Part shown: positions 34,211 through 44,304 of the stretch, in pieces
How positions within the stretch are numbered: the stretch's first letter is position 1
Layout of the letters: every line of letters starts with the position of its first letter
Assembly: GCA_964035575.1 (NCBI GenBank)
Contig: OZ037858.1
Location: forward strand, 1,426,001 to 1,490,000
Reading direction: 5' to 3'
Origin: Rhynchopus sp. YZ270_cl-10
Taxonomy: Eukaryota; Euglenozoa; Diplonemea; Diplonemida; Diplonemidae
DNA: 64,000 nucleotides
Made by a program: the position numbers and the translations under genes
The notes under the pieces: generated by a model
Seen by the model: only the letters and a program-made list of their open reading frames with translations
The model's database searches: none
Told to the model about the DNA's origin: nothing

Positions 34211-35197
34211 ATGAGCAAATTCGATTCATACCCTCAGGTCAACTTCCGCGAGGAGTATGACGGTGCTGAGATGCGTCGTTTCTACGACGACTTTATGAAG
34301 GTTAACTTCCCGATTGACGACGAGCTGGACCCTTTCGAGGTGTGGGAGGAGGTGCTCGACCCTGCTAAGGTAGATGACTTTTCCGCACAATCTGTTCACA
34401 TGCATGTGGTCGTTGTCTACGACGACGCACCACCTGCAGACAACACCCCACGCCGCATCATTGGCGGCGTCGTCTTTGAATATTACCTTATGTCAAATGC
34501 CTGCCTCATGTCTTACTTCGCTGTTGCACCTGACTACCGTAAACATGGTCTTGGCAGATGGCTTCTCGCTAAGTCGTACACAACATGCCATGGCACGTCT
34601 CTGAACCGCCCAGGAAGGTCATTGGAAGAGAAAGGAACGGATGTGGCCTCGTGGGTGAGCAGAGTGTCGCGCCTTCAGGATAGCAAGGTGACGGAGCAGC
34701 TGCATCAGGCTGTGGCAGCGTTGTGCTCTGCGGAGGAGGCGAAGGAGATGCAGCGGTTGTGTGATGGTGGGCACGACGTGGCAGGGGCGTTGGGGTATCT
34801 GTTTGCGGAGACGAATGCGGAGGGGGTAGAGGATGGTGTGCTGGAGGCATCATCGCGTCACGTTGTGCTCAACAAGATGGGCTTCCAGGCGCTTAAGTTT
34901 GGCTACATCCAGCCCCCCCTCAGCGACACACAGGGCGCCTGTTACGACCTCCTGCTGCTCACCCTGCAAGGCTCCCCCGCATCCCCGCCCCCCTCCACAC
35001 CCTCCCTACTCCTGAAGCTCTTCCTCATCGACTTCGCGCTCTCAGTGTTCGGGTGCATAGGGTCCTTCGAAGACCACCCCTGGTGGAAGCAGATGAGCGC
35101 AGAGATGGCGACCATGGACGGTGTTGTGGCGCAGTACAGTGCGACGCCGTGGCCTCATCGGACTCCTGCACCGGAGGGTGAAGGGGAGGAGGAATAG
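34211..35197 (+). CDS. GNAT-family N-acetyltransferase
   Basis: Single exon, 328 residues. The acetyl-CoA site is visible near residues 92-125: a GGVVFEYYLMSN strand, CLMSYFAVAPDYRKHGLGRW with the RxxGxG-type loop R-K-H-G-L-G, and LLAKS. GNAT enzymes transfer acetyl from acetyl-CoA to amines; the substrate is not deducible. An insert of about 90 Glu/Ala-rich residues separates this from the C-terminal GNAT part (HVVLNKMGFQALKFGYIQPP). The tail is Pro- and Glu-rich. It starts 175 nt after the previous stop; an AG at 34197 lies just before the ATG. Confidence 0.85.
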   Translation: MSKFDSYPQVNFREEYDGAEMRRFYDDFMKVNFPIDDELDPFEVWEEVLDPAKVDDFSAQSVHMHVVVVYDDAPPADNTPRRIIGGVVFEYYLMSNACLMSYFAVAPDYRKHGLGRWLLAKSYTTCHGTSLNRPGRSLEEKGTDVASWVSRVSRLQDSKVTEQLHQAVAALCSAEEAKEMQRLCDGGHDVAGALGYLFAETNAEGVEDGVLEASSRHVVLNKMGFQALKFGYIQPPLSDTQGACYDLLLLTLQGSPASPPPSTPSLLLKLFLIDFALSVFGCIGSFEDHPWWKQMSAEMATMDGVVAQYSATPWPHRTPAPEGEGEEE

Positions 35198-35773
35198 AGC
35201 AAAGGGGAGGGGTGCGTTGGGTGTGTTGGGTGTGTTTGGTGATGAGGCGTGTTTTCAAGTTCTCTTTGCTTTCTTTTCGTTTCGTTTAAGAAAAGAAAGT
35301 ATATGAGGTAACAAGTTCTCTTTATCTCAGCTGGAGAGCGTAAAACCATAAAATATAGTATCGGTCAGACCAGAGTCTCAGCACCGCAAATCTTATCGTT
35401 GGTGTGTTTGCTAGTGTCCTTGGCCCTTGATGGTGTGTACAATGAGTACAAAACCAAAGAGGGGGCAGTTGTTTGTCAATGTAATAGAAAGAGAAAAAGC
35501 GACAGAAGAATGATATCATTCATCACAGCGTTAAGGAATGTCAGCAACAATCGCCCCCTCTCTCTCTCTGCCCACCTTTTTTGTGTACATTTTTGACAAA
35601 GCCTCCCCCATATCTTGGGAAGCCAGCGCAGCTGATGCTGTGCGATAACGAATATGATAAGGTGACTAAGCACGAGAGGCTTAGGGTCAGCTTATAAACT
35701 TTTTCTATCTTCCCTGTACAGAGCGGCCCACCCACCCGCCCCACCCCTTCCCCTATGGTAGGGACGCTTCTGA
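35198..35773. other. Spacer with stem-loop motif and splice acceptor
   Basis: No gene. The GGCTTAGGGTCA stem-loop motif lies at 35643-35704, and TTCCCTGTACAG ends at 35721, a likely acceptor for the next gene. Confidence 0.5.
35643..35704 (+). repeat. Dispersed GGCTTAGGGTCA stem-loop motif, copy
   Basis: GATAACGAATATGATAAGG, TGACTAAG, then CACGAGAGGCTTAGGGTCA and CTTATAAACTTTT. TGACTAAGC pairs with GCTTAGGGTCA apart from two G's. Confidence 0.7.
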
Positions 35774-37592
35774 ATGCTGCGGAGGGTCGTTGTTGCTGCA
35801 GGGCAGCGTCGTTGTCTTAGTGCGTTGGGGCGTATTGCGTCTGAGACACGTCCGGGGACACCATCTGTTGGTGGACAGTACACGAGGCTGCATCATGCAC
35901 TGCGGACGGTGCGTGCACAGGACTCGCTGCACCCATTCCTGAAGAAGCTAGAACACCTGGGCAAGCATGAGCTCCCCGAAGTGGCACCGTTCCTGAAGAT
36001 GCTTGAGACGAAGCTCGATATGTCCGATATGCAGCTCCTCCAGATCGGCCTCTGGTGGGTCAAGGCCGGCCACGTGCAGCGCGACGCATTTGACGACTTC
36101 TCCGCAGCGCTCAGTGCCCATGGTCGCGCATCCTTCAGGACGTACTCCCTCCTCTGCCACCACGCAGCAAAGACGGACAACCCGAAGGCCATGTTCCACC
36201 ACCTTCGTACCCTGCTAACGTTGGGGGAGAACTACCGCCGGCAAGTCAAGTGGGTGAAGCTGCTTCCGGCGGTGTTCAGGTCGCTGCGCGAGGAGGACGT
36301 GGCAGAGCTGCTGCGCTGTGTTGAGTCTGTGCAGAGCATGGACGTCCTGCACGCCTTTGTGGAGGCAGCGGTGCAGACGAAGCCTGCGATGTTCAGGCAG
36401 ATCGTTGCCTCTGCAGGGCCGCACTACCCAACCCACACAGCCGAGCATGCGGTGCACGTCCTGCTCGCAGAGCTTGCTGTAGGGAAGGACAGTGTCGCAC
36501 TCAAGCCGCTCTTGGAGCGTGTCATGAGTCTCGTTGCCTCCCCCGCAGAGACCTACCCACAGTTGATGAAGGCGGTGCGCAGCTCCCGCCTTGGGGAGAG
36601 CGAAAAGGTCGCGTGCTACCTAGTTCTCAAACGAGAAAGCCGGAGTAGGCGCAGCAACGACACAAAAGGGGGTGAAAAGAAGAACGTGCTCTGCTACGAG
36701 CACAAGCTCGGGATGTGCAAGAACTCGTCTTGTGTGAAGATTCACCAGCTTGTGAAGTGTCCTCAGGGCGACGCCTGCACAAGAGACCGATGCCCGTACG
36801 TGCACTCCACCGAGATTGCCTGGCGGTGGGCACAGGAGGAACTTACACAGGGTGCACCCGATGCCAAAGCTCCTCCGCAGCCTGTAGAGGTGCAGGCGCC
36901 CAGCCCCCCGAGCCCTTCAAAACCTTCTGCACGTCCACGGCCACCACCGCCGACAGCAGAGGAAATGGAAAAAGCGAAGATGTACCGCGAGGAAAAGAAG
37001 GCAATACGAGCACAAGCCATCGCAACAGCAAAAGCAAAGGCGAAAGCGAAAAAGGAGGCAAAGGTGGACCGTGCCTCATCCTTGAAGGAGTCACATGTGA
37101 TGCATGACTTGGCAGCAGGCATTGTGCTACCGCATAGGGCGCTGACAAAGAAGGAAGACAGCGACGTGTTGCGTTTGCAGAAGATGCTGACGATGTTAAA
37201 GGGTGTCGACAGGGCGAATGATGTGCGGAGGCAGAAGCAGAGGGCGCCAGACCAGCTTGTGGCAACGTACAAGCGCACGTCTGTGGCGGACCTTGTGAAG
37301 CAGGCGAAACAGGAGACAGCACGCAGCAGACTTTTGGCCTCCTGCAACGAAGGCAGCGAAGCACCGCCAGAGAAGCTGCCGCACTTTTTTGCAGAAACGC
37401 ACGCAGCACGCACAGAGTCGCTTCTCTCTATTGTCGAAGGCGCCTGCGACGACGTGGCACGTCCACGTGACCAGCCCAGTGCACGCAAGCCAGAGAAGGC
37501 TGAATCTGAGTGGTATGTGCACAAGCATGCTTCACACCCACACACCACACAACAGGTTCAAAGACTTCTCCAGCATTCTCAAGCAGTCCTAG
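35774..37592 (+). CDS. Mitochondrial-type protein with two CCCH zinc fingers (two exons)
   Basis: The N-terminus MLRRVVVAAGQRRCLSALGR is a strong candidate mitochondrial presequence. About 280 residues of helical solenoid-like sequence follow. Near residues 307-345 are two CCCH zinc fingers: C-x7-C-x4-C-x3-H (CYEHKLGMCKNSSCVKIH) and C-x5-C-x4-C-x3-H (CPQGDACTRDRCPYVH). Then come a Pro-rich stretch and a Lys/Ala-rich helix. CCCH fingers usually bind RNA, so a role in mitochondrial RNA processing is plausible inference. A GTATGT intron at 37513-37555 (43 nt) gives a C-terminus ESEWFKDFSSILKQS and a stop at 37592, 109 nt before the next ATG. Without splicing the frame would run into the next gene, so the intron is well supported. 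Total 591 residues. Confidence 0.8.
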
Positions 37593-37701
37593 CCTTTCGC
37601 CCTGAAGGGCCGAATAAGAACCCGACCGACTTTTCTCTCTGTCTCTGTCTATCTCCACCTACCCCACTACCCAGCAGTATCCCATTCCCCCACTCCAAAC
37701 A

Positions 37702-39273
37702 ATGGTGACTGTGAATACCGTGACGTCGCCGTCACGGAGTGTGAAGACGTATGAGCAACTTGCGCAGTTGAATGCAATGAAGCGAGCGCTGGCGACAGCA
37801 AAGCAGTCTGCAGGCGAGGAGGCGTACAGCGAGGTGAAGGCACTTGAGAACATGATACAGGCAATCGAAGCAGGGCGGCACGTCAAGGACGAGTCGTACA
37901 ACAAGCTCTGCCAGAAGTGGGCTGCACGCGAGCAGCAGCTGGTCAACAGAGATGCAGAATTGCTTGAGCTCCTCAACGCAGGTATGCCCCACACCACTCC
38001 TTTGATCTTTCTCTCTTCTCTACTCCGTATCCCTATAGATGATAAGAAGCGCACCGACCTTCTCCGTGAAGTCCGCCGGGGCAAAATGGAGGTAATCAGC
38101 GAACGTGGCGAGAAGCTTGAAAAACGCACCCAAGAGAGTATGCCACCATTTTCGTATCACATCACATCATACCACATCAGGCGATCAACGGATGAGAGAA
38201 CGCGACACGGAACGAACGAAGAAGCTACTCGAGGTGAGTCGGCAGCGCTTCAAACGTTTGGAACGCATTGCGCAGCAGAAGCAGAGCCGCATCCAGGAGC
38301 ACCTGAAGCACCGTGAGGAGGAGCACCACATACGCGAGACCAAGATGTCCGCGATAGGACGGCGGCAGGAGGAACGCGAGGCACGTCTCGAGGCAGAGCT
38401 TGCGGAGAAGGAGCGTGTGGTGGAGGAACGGCGCGAGAAGGCGACGCGGACACGCATCGAGCGTGCCGGGCAGACCGACAAACAGCGCAAGGAGGTGTGC
38501 CAACGCGGCATGAAGAACCTCGACGTGGACCGCCTACAGCACGAGCTCGCAGGCAAGCTAGAGCTGCGCGAGAAGCGTGTCGCGCGCTTCCGTGCTGAGC
38601 AGATGGACGTCCTCCGCGACCGCATGAAGACGTACGACGAGAAGAACGAAAAAAAGGAGCAAAAACTGCAGCTCAAGTCGGACAACATGATTCGCGGCAT
38701 CCAAGTTAACGAAAAGCGTCGTGTCGAAGCAGAGAAGCGCGTCACAAGGAATCTTGCAAAGATGCAGCAATCTCATGAGGTATGCTTTCTAACTACACAG
38801 TGCGAAATGGTTCACGTCTCTTTCCCCCCCTTCTTTTACACGTGTCTTTTCTACAACAATTGCATAACAAATGAATCGAACAACAGGAAAAAGTTCGTGA
38901 CCGCGACATGCGTCGTGTCCAGATGCAAGAAACTGCTCGCGAGAAGCGGCAGACGCAGGAAGATGGTATACTGCACTTCACCACCCCCCTCTGCGCGTTC
39001 TCTCCAACGGGATCGCGCACCCTTTCATTATCTTTGTTCTGACCATATCTTCTTGGTGACTAAGCTGGAGGCAGACAAAACTGTTATTTCCCTGAATGGT
39101 GTTCTCAAACCCGCCACACATCAAATCCCACCACAGAAAAGCAAAAGCGCCTTCTGATGAAGAACGTCGAGGCCGCAGATCGTATCCTCAGCAAACTCGA
39201 GGACATGAACTTCTCCCCAAAGTCGCTGCGTCTTCCGCTCATCAACGGGATGACCCAGAGTGCTGCCACATGA
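37702..39273 (+). CDS. Charged coiled-coil protein (five exons)
   Basis: Introns at 37982-38038 (57 nt), 38138-38180 (43), 38780-38886 (107) and 38966-39136 (171) start GTATGC or GTATAC and end in AG. All phases join to one frame of 397 residues. The first 90 residues are helical with a conserved-looking head (SVKTYEQLAQLNAMKRALAT); the rest is Lys/Glu/Arg-rich coiled coil (for example MRERDTERTKKLLEVSRQRF), like trichohyalin-type axonemal proteins. The last exon ends SPKSLRLPLINGMTQSAAT. It is the most intron-rich gene here. The start is the ATG 25 nt after the AG at 37677. The function is not identified. Confidence 0.8.
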
Positions 39274-39592
39274 CAAATGAAACGCCACAAATCCTTTTCT
39301 TCCCCCTTTTGTACATTCAGTTGTTTTTCTTGTCCACACTTTCGCGTTTTTTTCATGGACCGCCTCTCTTCCGAGTTGCCGCAGGGCCTGCCAAAGTGTA
39401 AAGGAAAGTCGTTTTATTTTGCTGCCCACTGTGAGACGTCATTGACATGACTGTCTTTTTGCCACGCGGAAAAGGAAAAAAAAAATGATATTCCCCCTTG
39501 AAGACACCCCTCTCTATTTTATTCTGTGTGTTGATCTGAACTCTGCGCCATCATCCTTCAGAAACACGAGAGCTTGCAGAGCTCTCGATACA

Positions 39593-40207
39593 ATGTCAGT
39601 TGGGTCGAGAAGGAAACGTGTGGAGAGCACGCTTGAGTCGACGGACGATGCACTTGTGACGGTGTGCAGCTGGCTTGGTCTGGACGCAGATCGCCACAAA
39701 GCGACAGAGGTAGACTACCTTATGACCGAGACTGGGCGTCCCAGCCTTGGTGGTGTTGGATCAGAGAGCCTATCTAAAAAGGCTGCCAAGCAGCAGACGG
39801 ACGGTGTCATGGCGCTAGGGGGTCTCGAGCGGAAGCTGTTGCCAAAGTCAGCCCGTGCAACGGAAGCAAAGAAACGACCGGCACCCGAATCAGAATCGGA
39901 TGATGGGATGGACAAAGGCACTTCGTCTGGCACGAAGGTGATGGACACACGCTCAGGTATGTGCCGTTGTTTGTCTTTTTTGGTCGTTTTTGACACTATA
40001 TTTCGTCCTATTATTTCACTTTCTCCTGCAGAGCTCGAGATGCACGCAGCGAAGCAACGTGCCAAGCAGCGAAAACGCAGGAAGCGTCTTAACACTGCGA
40101 AGACATCTCCGCACAGCTCGCCTGCCCTCGCACCGAAGGCAGCTGCGAAGAAGGGCAGCGCAGCAGCAGCACCGGCTGCACCCGTCCCACAAGGGGCTGA
40201 CGACTAG
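39593..40207 (+). CDS. Small Lys/Arg-rich probable nuclear protein (two exons)
   Basis: Intron 39957-40031 (75 nt, GTATGT...TGCAG, in frame) leaves 179 residues. The N-terminal part (ALVTVCSWLGLDADRHKATE) looks folded. The middle is acidic and Ser-rich. The C-terminus (AAKQRAKQRKRRKRLNTAKT then Ala/Pro-rich) resembles nucleolar or chromatin tails. No family recognised. Acceptor-like AGs lie just upstream of the ATG. Confidence 0.7.
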   Translation: MSVGSRRKRVESTLESTDDALVTVCSWLGLDADRHKATEVDYLMTETGRPSLGGVGSESLSKKAAKQQTDGVMALGGLERKLLPKSARATEAKKRPAPESESDDGMDKGTSSGTKVMDTRSGMCRCLSFLVVFDTIFRPIISLSPAELEMHAAKQRAKQRKRRKRLNTAKTSPHSSPALAPKAAAKKGSAAAAPAAPVPQGADD

Positions 40208-40415
40208 CCTCTCTACCCTTGCTCACGTACGTTGCTACTTTATTCATTTTGCGTGCCTGCGTCCGTCGAAGCGTTGCGCACATCAAATCTCATTATTTTT
40301 TCCCTATTTTTTCCGCATCTCAGTTTCTCAATACGATACCAACCTTCCCTTTCTCTTTCCCCTACCCTACACCACCCTAACCCTAACACCCACACACGCA
40401 GACGGTTGGGTTGGA

Positions 40416-43400
40416 ATGAAAGAATCCCCTGAAGTCACCGATGAATGGCCCGGGTGGGATGCGCTGAAGCCCACTGCCGTACGGAAGCCTGCCCTCAAGA
40501 CGCCGCTTGCGGGTGGGTACTCTCCCTCGCGTCTGCCTGCGAAGCACCCACGGCAACGCACTGCACCTACGATGTCTCCGCCACGTCCACCTGACGCGCC
40601 TGTACAGGACAGGGAAGTGGATGCAGCCAGCTTCACGTCTCCAGATGCTCGCAACCTTGCACAGGATATGTCTGCCGCAAAGCTTGCAGAGGTGGAGGCG
40701 GCGCTCGAGGAGAAGACGCTCGCCATTGCCAGCATGAAGAAGGAGGCCCAATCAACGCAACGCGAGTTGGCTGCCCTCCGCAACGAGGCAGAGCGCCGTG
40801 GCGGCTTCGTGAAGGATGTGTGCCGCGTGCTGTCGTTCCCCCAGGAGCTCGAACACCTGGCCGCGGATGAGCTTCTGCAGAGCACCTTCAACGAGCGCAT
40901 TGCGATCCTCAACGGGCAGAGCAACGAGCTGGCGGACCTGCACACACAGGTGACGCGCCTTGCAAACGTATTCGACCTTCCTGCAGACTCCAGCATCGAG
41001 TCCCTCCACGCCTCCGCCACAGTCCTGCACGAACGTGGCAGGGCCGACACCGAGGTGCTCGAAGGACTCCGTGTGCAGCTCGAAACCGCACGTTCACAAC
41101 GTTCTGCACTAGAAGCAAAGCTGCACAACCAACTGCAGGAGCAGGCCCAGCAGCACGACGCCGAGACACGCACCTTCTCTGCGACTGTCAACGACCTGCA
41201 TCAGCGCCTTGAGGAGAGTGCCGCCCTTGCCGACAGGCAGCAGCGTGCCAACGAAGACCTCCGACGCGACCTGGAGGGCGAAGGTAGGCGGCGCACGGAG
41301 CTGGGCAGGGAGCTTGCCGGCAGCTCGGATGAGCTTCTTGCTGTGAAGAAGGGTCTGAACGATGCGCACGCACAGCAGCACGCAACGGCCCTGGAGGTGG
41401 AGCGTCTGCACGGCGAGCTCAGTGCGTGCACAGAGCAGCTGACTCACTACGAAGAGAACATCGCGTGCATGGCGAACCTGCTTGGCATCGAGCCTGCCTC
41501 TGTGCAGCAGTGTCGCATGGCGGTCAAGGCACAGCGCAACGAATGCAGGGAGGCCAGCACGCTGCTTGAGGAGGCACAGCGTGCGCTGGCAGAGCAGCAG
41601 TGCTTGATGACGACCGAGGCAGACGTGTACATGAGGGAGATGGAGGAAATGCGCAAGCTACACAGTCATGAGCTCGAGAAGGTGGAGCTGGCTTGGTCCT
41701 CGGAGGTGCTGTCCCTGACGAACAGTCTGAGCACAGAGCGTGACTGTGTCGAGGTTGTGTCTGCAGAGCTGGGCGACCTGCAGCAGCTCATGCGCGATGC
41801 CGACGGCAGCATGCGTCTTGCTGCGTCGTCGTGGGACGAGCTGCATGTGTCGCACACTTGCCTTGAGGAGCGCAACAGGCAGTACGAGGCTGAGGTTGCG
41901 GAGCTGCGTGCCGCATTGGACGAGGCTGTGCACCAGGAGGAGGGCCACGTGGCCGCACACGACGCACTCGAGGAGGAGCGTGCCCGCCTCGACTCAGAGG
42001 TGTGCAGGCTCACACGCAAGCTCGACGCGCTCAAGCGCCAGAAGGTCGAAGCCTCGTCCGTCTCCCTCCAAAGCCGCATCGCTGAAGTCAACGCCACAAA
42101 CGACCTCCACGACGCACGCGAGACTGTCGTTGCCATCGTCGATGGCATCAGCGAAGCCCTCCGCAAGTCCTTCACTTCAGACACCTGCGTCGGTGCAGTC
42201 CGTGCCCTGGCCGGCGAGAGGGCCAAGCTGTTGAAGTCGAACCGCGAAAAGGCACAGCGCCTGCAGCTTCTGGAGAAGAGCAAGCAGATGCTGAAGGACT
42301 CGACGAGCACACTTGAAAAGGAACGTGCGGCGCTAATGCTGCAGATTGAGTCGCTGCAGCATGAACGTGTTGGGCTGCGCCGGGTGCGTTCTGAGGCACA
42401 GGTGCAGAGCGCACGTAGCGAGCACCTGCGTGCCACTGCAGAGGACGCACAGCGTCAAACAGAGGCACGTCTGCGTGAGGTGCAGGACTCTGCCGACCAG
42501 CAGTATGCAGAGCTGCAGGCACTGCGCGCTACCTCTGAGGAGGACTCTGCCACTGTTGTCCGCTCGCTTGCGCATGACTTAACCGGGAGCAAGGACCAGG
42601 AGGACGTGCAGACAGCGATCCAGAGCCCTACGGAACGTGCCACCGACCAGGAGAACCAGGAGTGCCACCGCGCTCAGCTGGCAGCAGCAGCGGACGAGGT
42701 GCGCACCTGCAGGGGTATTATCTCTGAGTACGAAGGCAACATGCGCAAGGTGCAGTACGAACATGAGGCGCTATTGCTGACTCTTCGCGACCAGATTGAG
42801 AATCTCACGGACGAAGGTGAGGCGCTGCGCCGGCAGTGCGCTTTGCAGGACGCAACGGGGGCAGAGCTGCGTGCTTTGGGCTTTGACCAGGACCTGGTTG
42901 CCACGATACGCAAACTTCTTTCCGAACGCGACGACCTTGAAGCAAGTCTCCAGGCAGCACACATGGCGGACACAGACGAATGCTCTGAGGCATCACGCTA
43001 CGAAAGCAAGGCAGCTGCGGCAGAGATGGAGCTGCTCCGCGTGCACATGGACCAGATCGCGAAGCTGGTCTGCAGCAACGGCACGTACCTCGACTGTGTG
43101 GAGGCTGTGGCGGCAGTGGTGCATCAGTGCGGTGCACAGGCTGCGTCGCTCAAAGCGTCCCTCACCACCTCTGTGAGCAGCGCCTACATGAGGGAACGCC
43201 TCTCTGCGGTGTGCCCAGAGGACTCCGTGCCTGTGGAGAGCATTGCGGAGGTGGTGCAGGTGTTGGGTCTTCCCGAGGACTCTGCAAAGGGTCTACTGAA
43301 GATGGCGACGGGCAGCCCCACATCGTGCCTCTCGCACGACGACGTGGAGGCCTGGTGGCGTGACGAAAAAGGACAGCAGCTGGACACTGTCCTCTTCTCC

Positions 43401-43544
43401 CCCACCTACGAAGAGACTGCAGCCCTGCAAGCACTCCAGGTCGGCTACAAGCTCACTACGACAGCACAAAGTGCAACCCTGCGTACACTCTTTGCGGAGT
43501 GGTGGCTCTGTTCGCCGTCACTTCCCGAGGTTGATTCCATTTAA
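40416..43544 (+). CDS. Long coiled-coil protein
   Basis: Single exon, 1042 residues. A Pro-rich head of about 90 residues (KPALKTPLAGGYSPSRLPAK) is followed by nearly 850 residues of coiled coil with heptads rich in Glu, Leu, Ala, Arg and Gln, in blocks separated by short repeated-looking folded insertions (FVKDVCRVLSFPQELEHLAA; ENIACMANLLGIEPASVQQC; ELRALGFDQDLVATIRKLLS). The last 120 residues are less charged. The overall layout resembles centrosomal, golgin or flagellar coiled-coil proteins; no domain allows a name. AG acceptor at 40400, 15 nt before the ATG. Confidence 0.85.
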   Translation: MKESPEVTDEWPGWDALKPTAVRKPALKTPLAGGYSPSRLPAKHPRQRTAPTMSPPRPPDAPVQDREVDAASFTSPDARNLAQDMSAAKLAEVEAALEEKTLAIASMKKEAQSTQRELAALRNEAERRGGFVKDVCRVLSFPQELEHLAADELLQSTFNERIAILNGQSNELADLHTQVTRLANVFDLPADSSIESLHASATVLHERGRADTEVLEGLRVQLETARSQRSALEAKLHNQLQEQAQQHDAETRTFSATVNDLHQRLEESAALADRQQRANEDLRRDLEGEGRRRTELGRELAGSSDELLAVKKGLNDAHAQQHATALEVERLHGELSACTEQLTHYEENIACMANLLGIEPASVQQCRMAVKAQRNECREASTLLEEAQRALAEQQCLMTTEADVYMREMEEMRKLHSHELEKVELAWSSEVLSLTNSLSTERDCVEVVSAELGDLQQLMRDADGSMRLAASSWDELHVSHTCLEERNRQYEAEVAELRAALDEAVHQEEGHVAAHDALEEERARLDSEVCRLTRKLDALKRQKVEASSVSLQSRIAEVNATNDLHDARETVVAIVDGISEALRKSFTSDTCVGAVRALAGERAKLLKSNREKAQRLQLLEKSKQMLKDSTSTLEKERAALMLQIESLQHERVGLRRVRSEAQVQSARSEHLRATAEDAQRQTEARLREVQDSADQQYAELQALRATSEEDSATVVRSLAHDLTGSKDQEDVQTAIQSPTERATDQENQECHRAQLAAAADEVRTCRGIISEYEGNMRKVQYEHEALLLTLRDQIENLTDEGEALRRQCALQDATGAELRALGFDQDLVATIRKLLSERDDLEASLQAAHMADTDECSEASRYESKAAAAEMELLRVHMDQIAKLVCSNGTYLDCVEAVAAVVHQCGAQAASLKASLTTSVSSAYMRERLSAVCPEDSVPVESIAEVVQVLGLPEDSAKGLLKMATGSPTSCLSHDDVEAWWRDEKGQQLDTVLFSPTYEETAALQALQVGYKLTTTAQSATLRTLFAEWWLCSPSLPEVDSI

Positions 43545-43691
43545 ACATCTTTTTGTATCCCATATGTTGTACCCTTTAGAATAGAGATTTGTGAAGTAAT
43601 TTCAAAAACGGCCCATTTTCTTTTGCTATTTTCATCACCATCCCCCTTACCAAAAAAACCCAGCCAAAAATAGGGGAACAAAAAAGCACAA

Positions 43692-44132
43692 ATGAACCGA
43701 TTGTTCCGGGTGTCGCGCATTGCTGTGCAACAGACACCACACACTTTGCACACACTACAGCATAGGGGGTATATGAAGGTAGGGGGACCGGACCCCTTTT
43801 TTCATGCATTGTTGTCACTCGACTCTGGGGCGATTCTCGACGTGTACGAGGAGAGCCACGAGGACCCGGTTGTGATGGAGCGTGCGATGAACTCGTTGTG
43901 GGCGCTTGCGAAGGTTGACGACACACAGCGTAGTGCGATGCGCAGTTGTGGCAACGTGTCCGAGGCAGTCAAGACGATCATGGCGTATGCGGTAGAAGCA
44001 AAAAATGAAAGCCTTTGCGAAGCAGTCATCGAGTACCTCGTAATGGTCGAGGAATTCAGCGACAGCCACCCCCTCGTAGAACAGGCAGTCACAGCGTTTC
44101 CAGACAACATGAAAATTGCGAACAAGGCGTGA
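43692..44132 (+). CDS. Small protein with mitochondrial-type presequence
   Basis: 146 residues. MNRLFRVSRIAVQQTPHTLH is acid-free and basic, as in mitochondrial targeting peptides. The remainder is helical with armadillo-like pairs (VVMERAMNSLWALAKVDDTQ; ESLCEAVIEYLVMVEEFSDS). Not recognised as a named family. Neighbouring stops and starts are 147 and 172 nt away. Confidence 0.7.
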   Translation: MNRLFRVSRIAVQQTPHTLHTLQHRGYMKVGGPDPFFHALLSLDSGAILDVYEESHEDPVVMERAMNSLWALAKVDDTQRSAMRSCGNVSEAVKTIMAYAVEAKNESLCEAVIEYLVMVEEFSDSHPLVEQAVTAFPDNMKIANKA

Positions 44133-44304
44133 TGCAAAAATTGACACAAAAAAAACCCCACCCAAAAACTCTAACTCAGGGAACGGATGATTCTGACCAC
44201 CCCAAAAAAAGGATAGTTCACATTTTTCTTTACTGCTTTTCTTTTCCAAATTCAATTTCAACCCAATCTCACCAAAAGGGGGGAACAAAGGGAAAGCCTC
44301 CACG

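Noticed and set aside
40371-40390. CCCTAACCCTAA-like stretch resembling a telomere repeat
   Set aside because: Only two units in a pyrimidine-rich leader just before a gene; too short to be an interstitial telomere.
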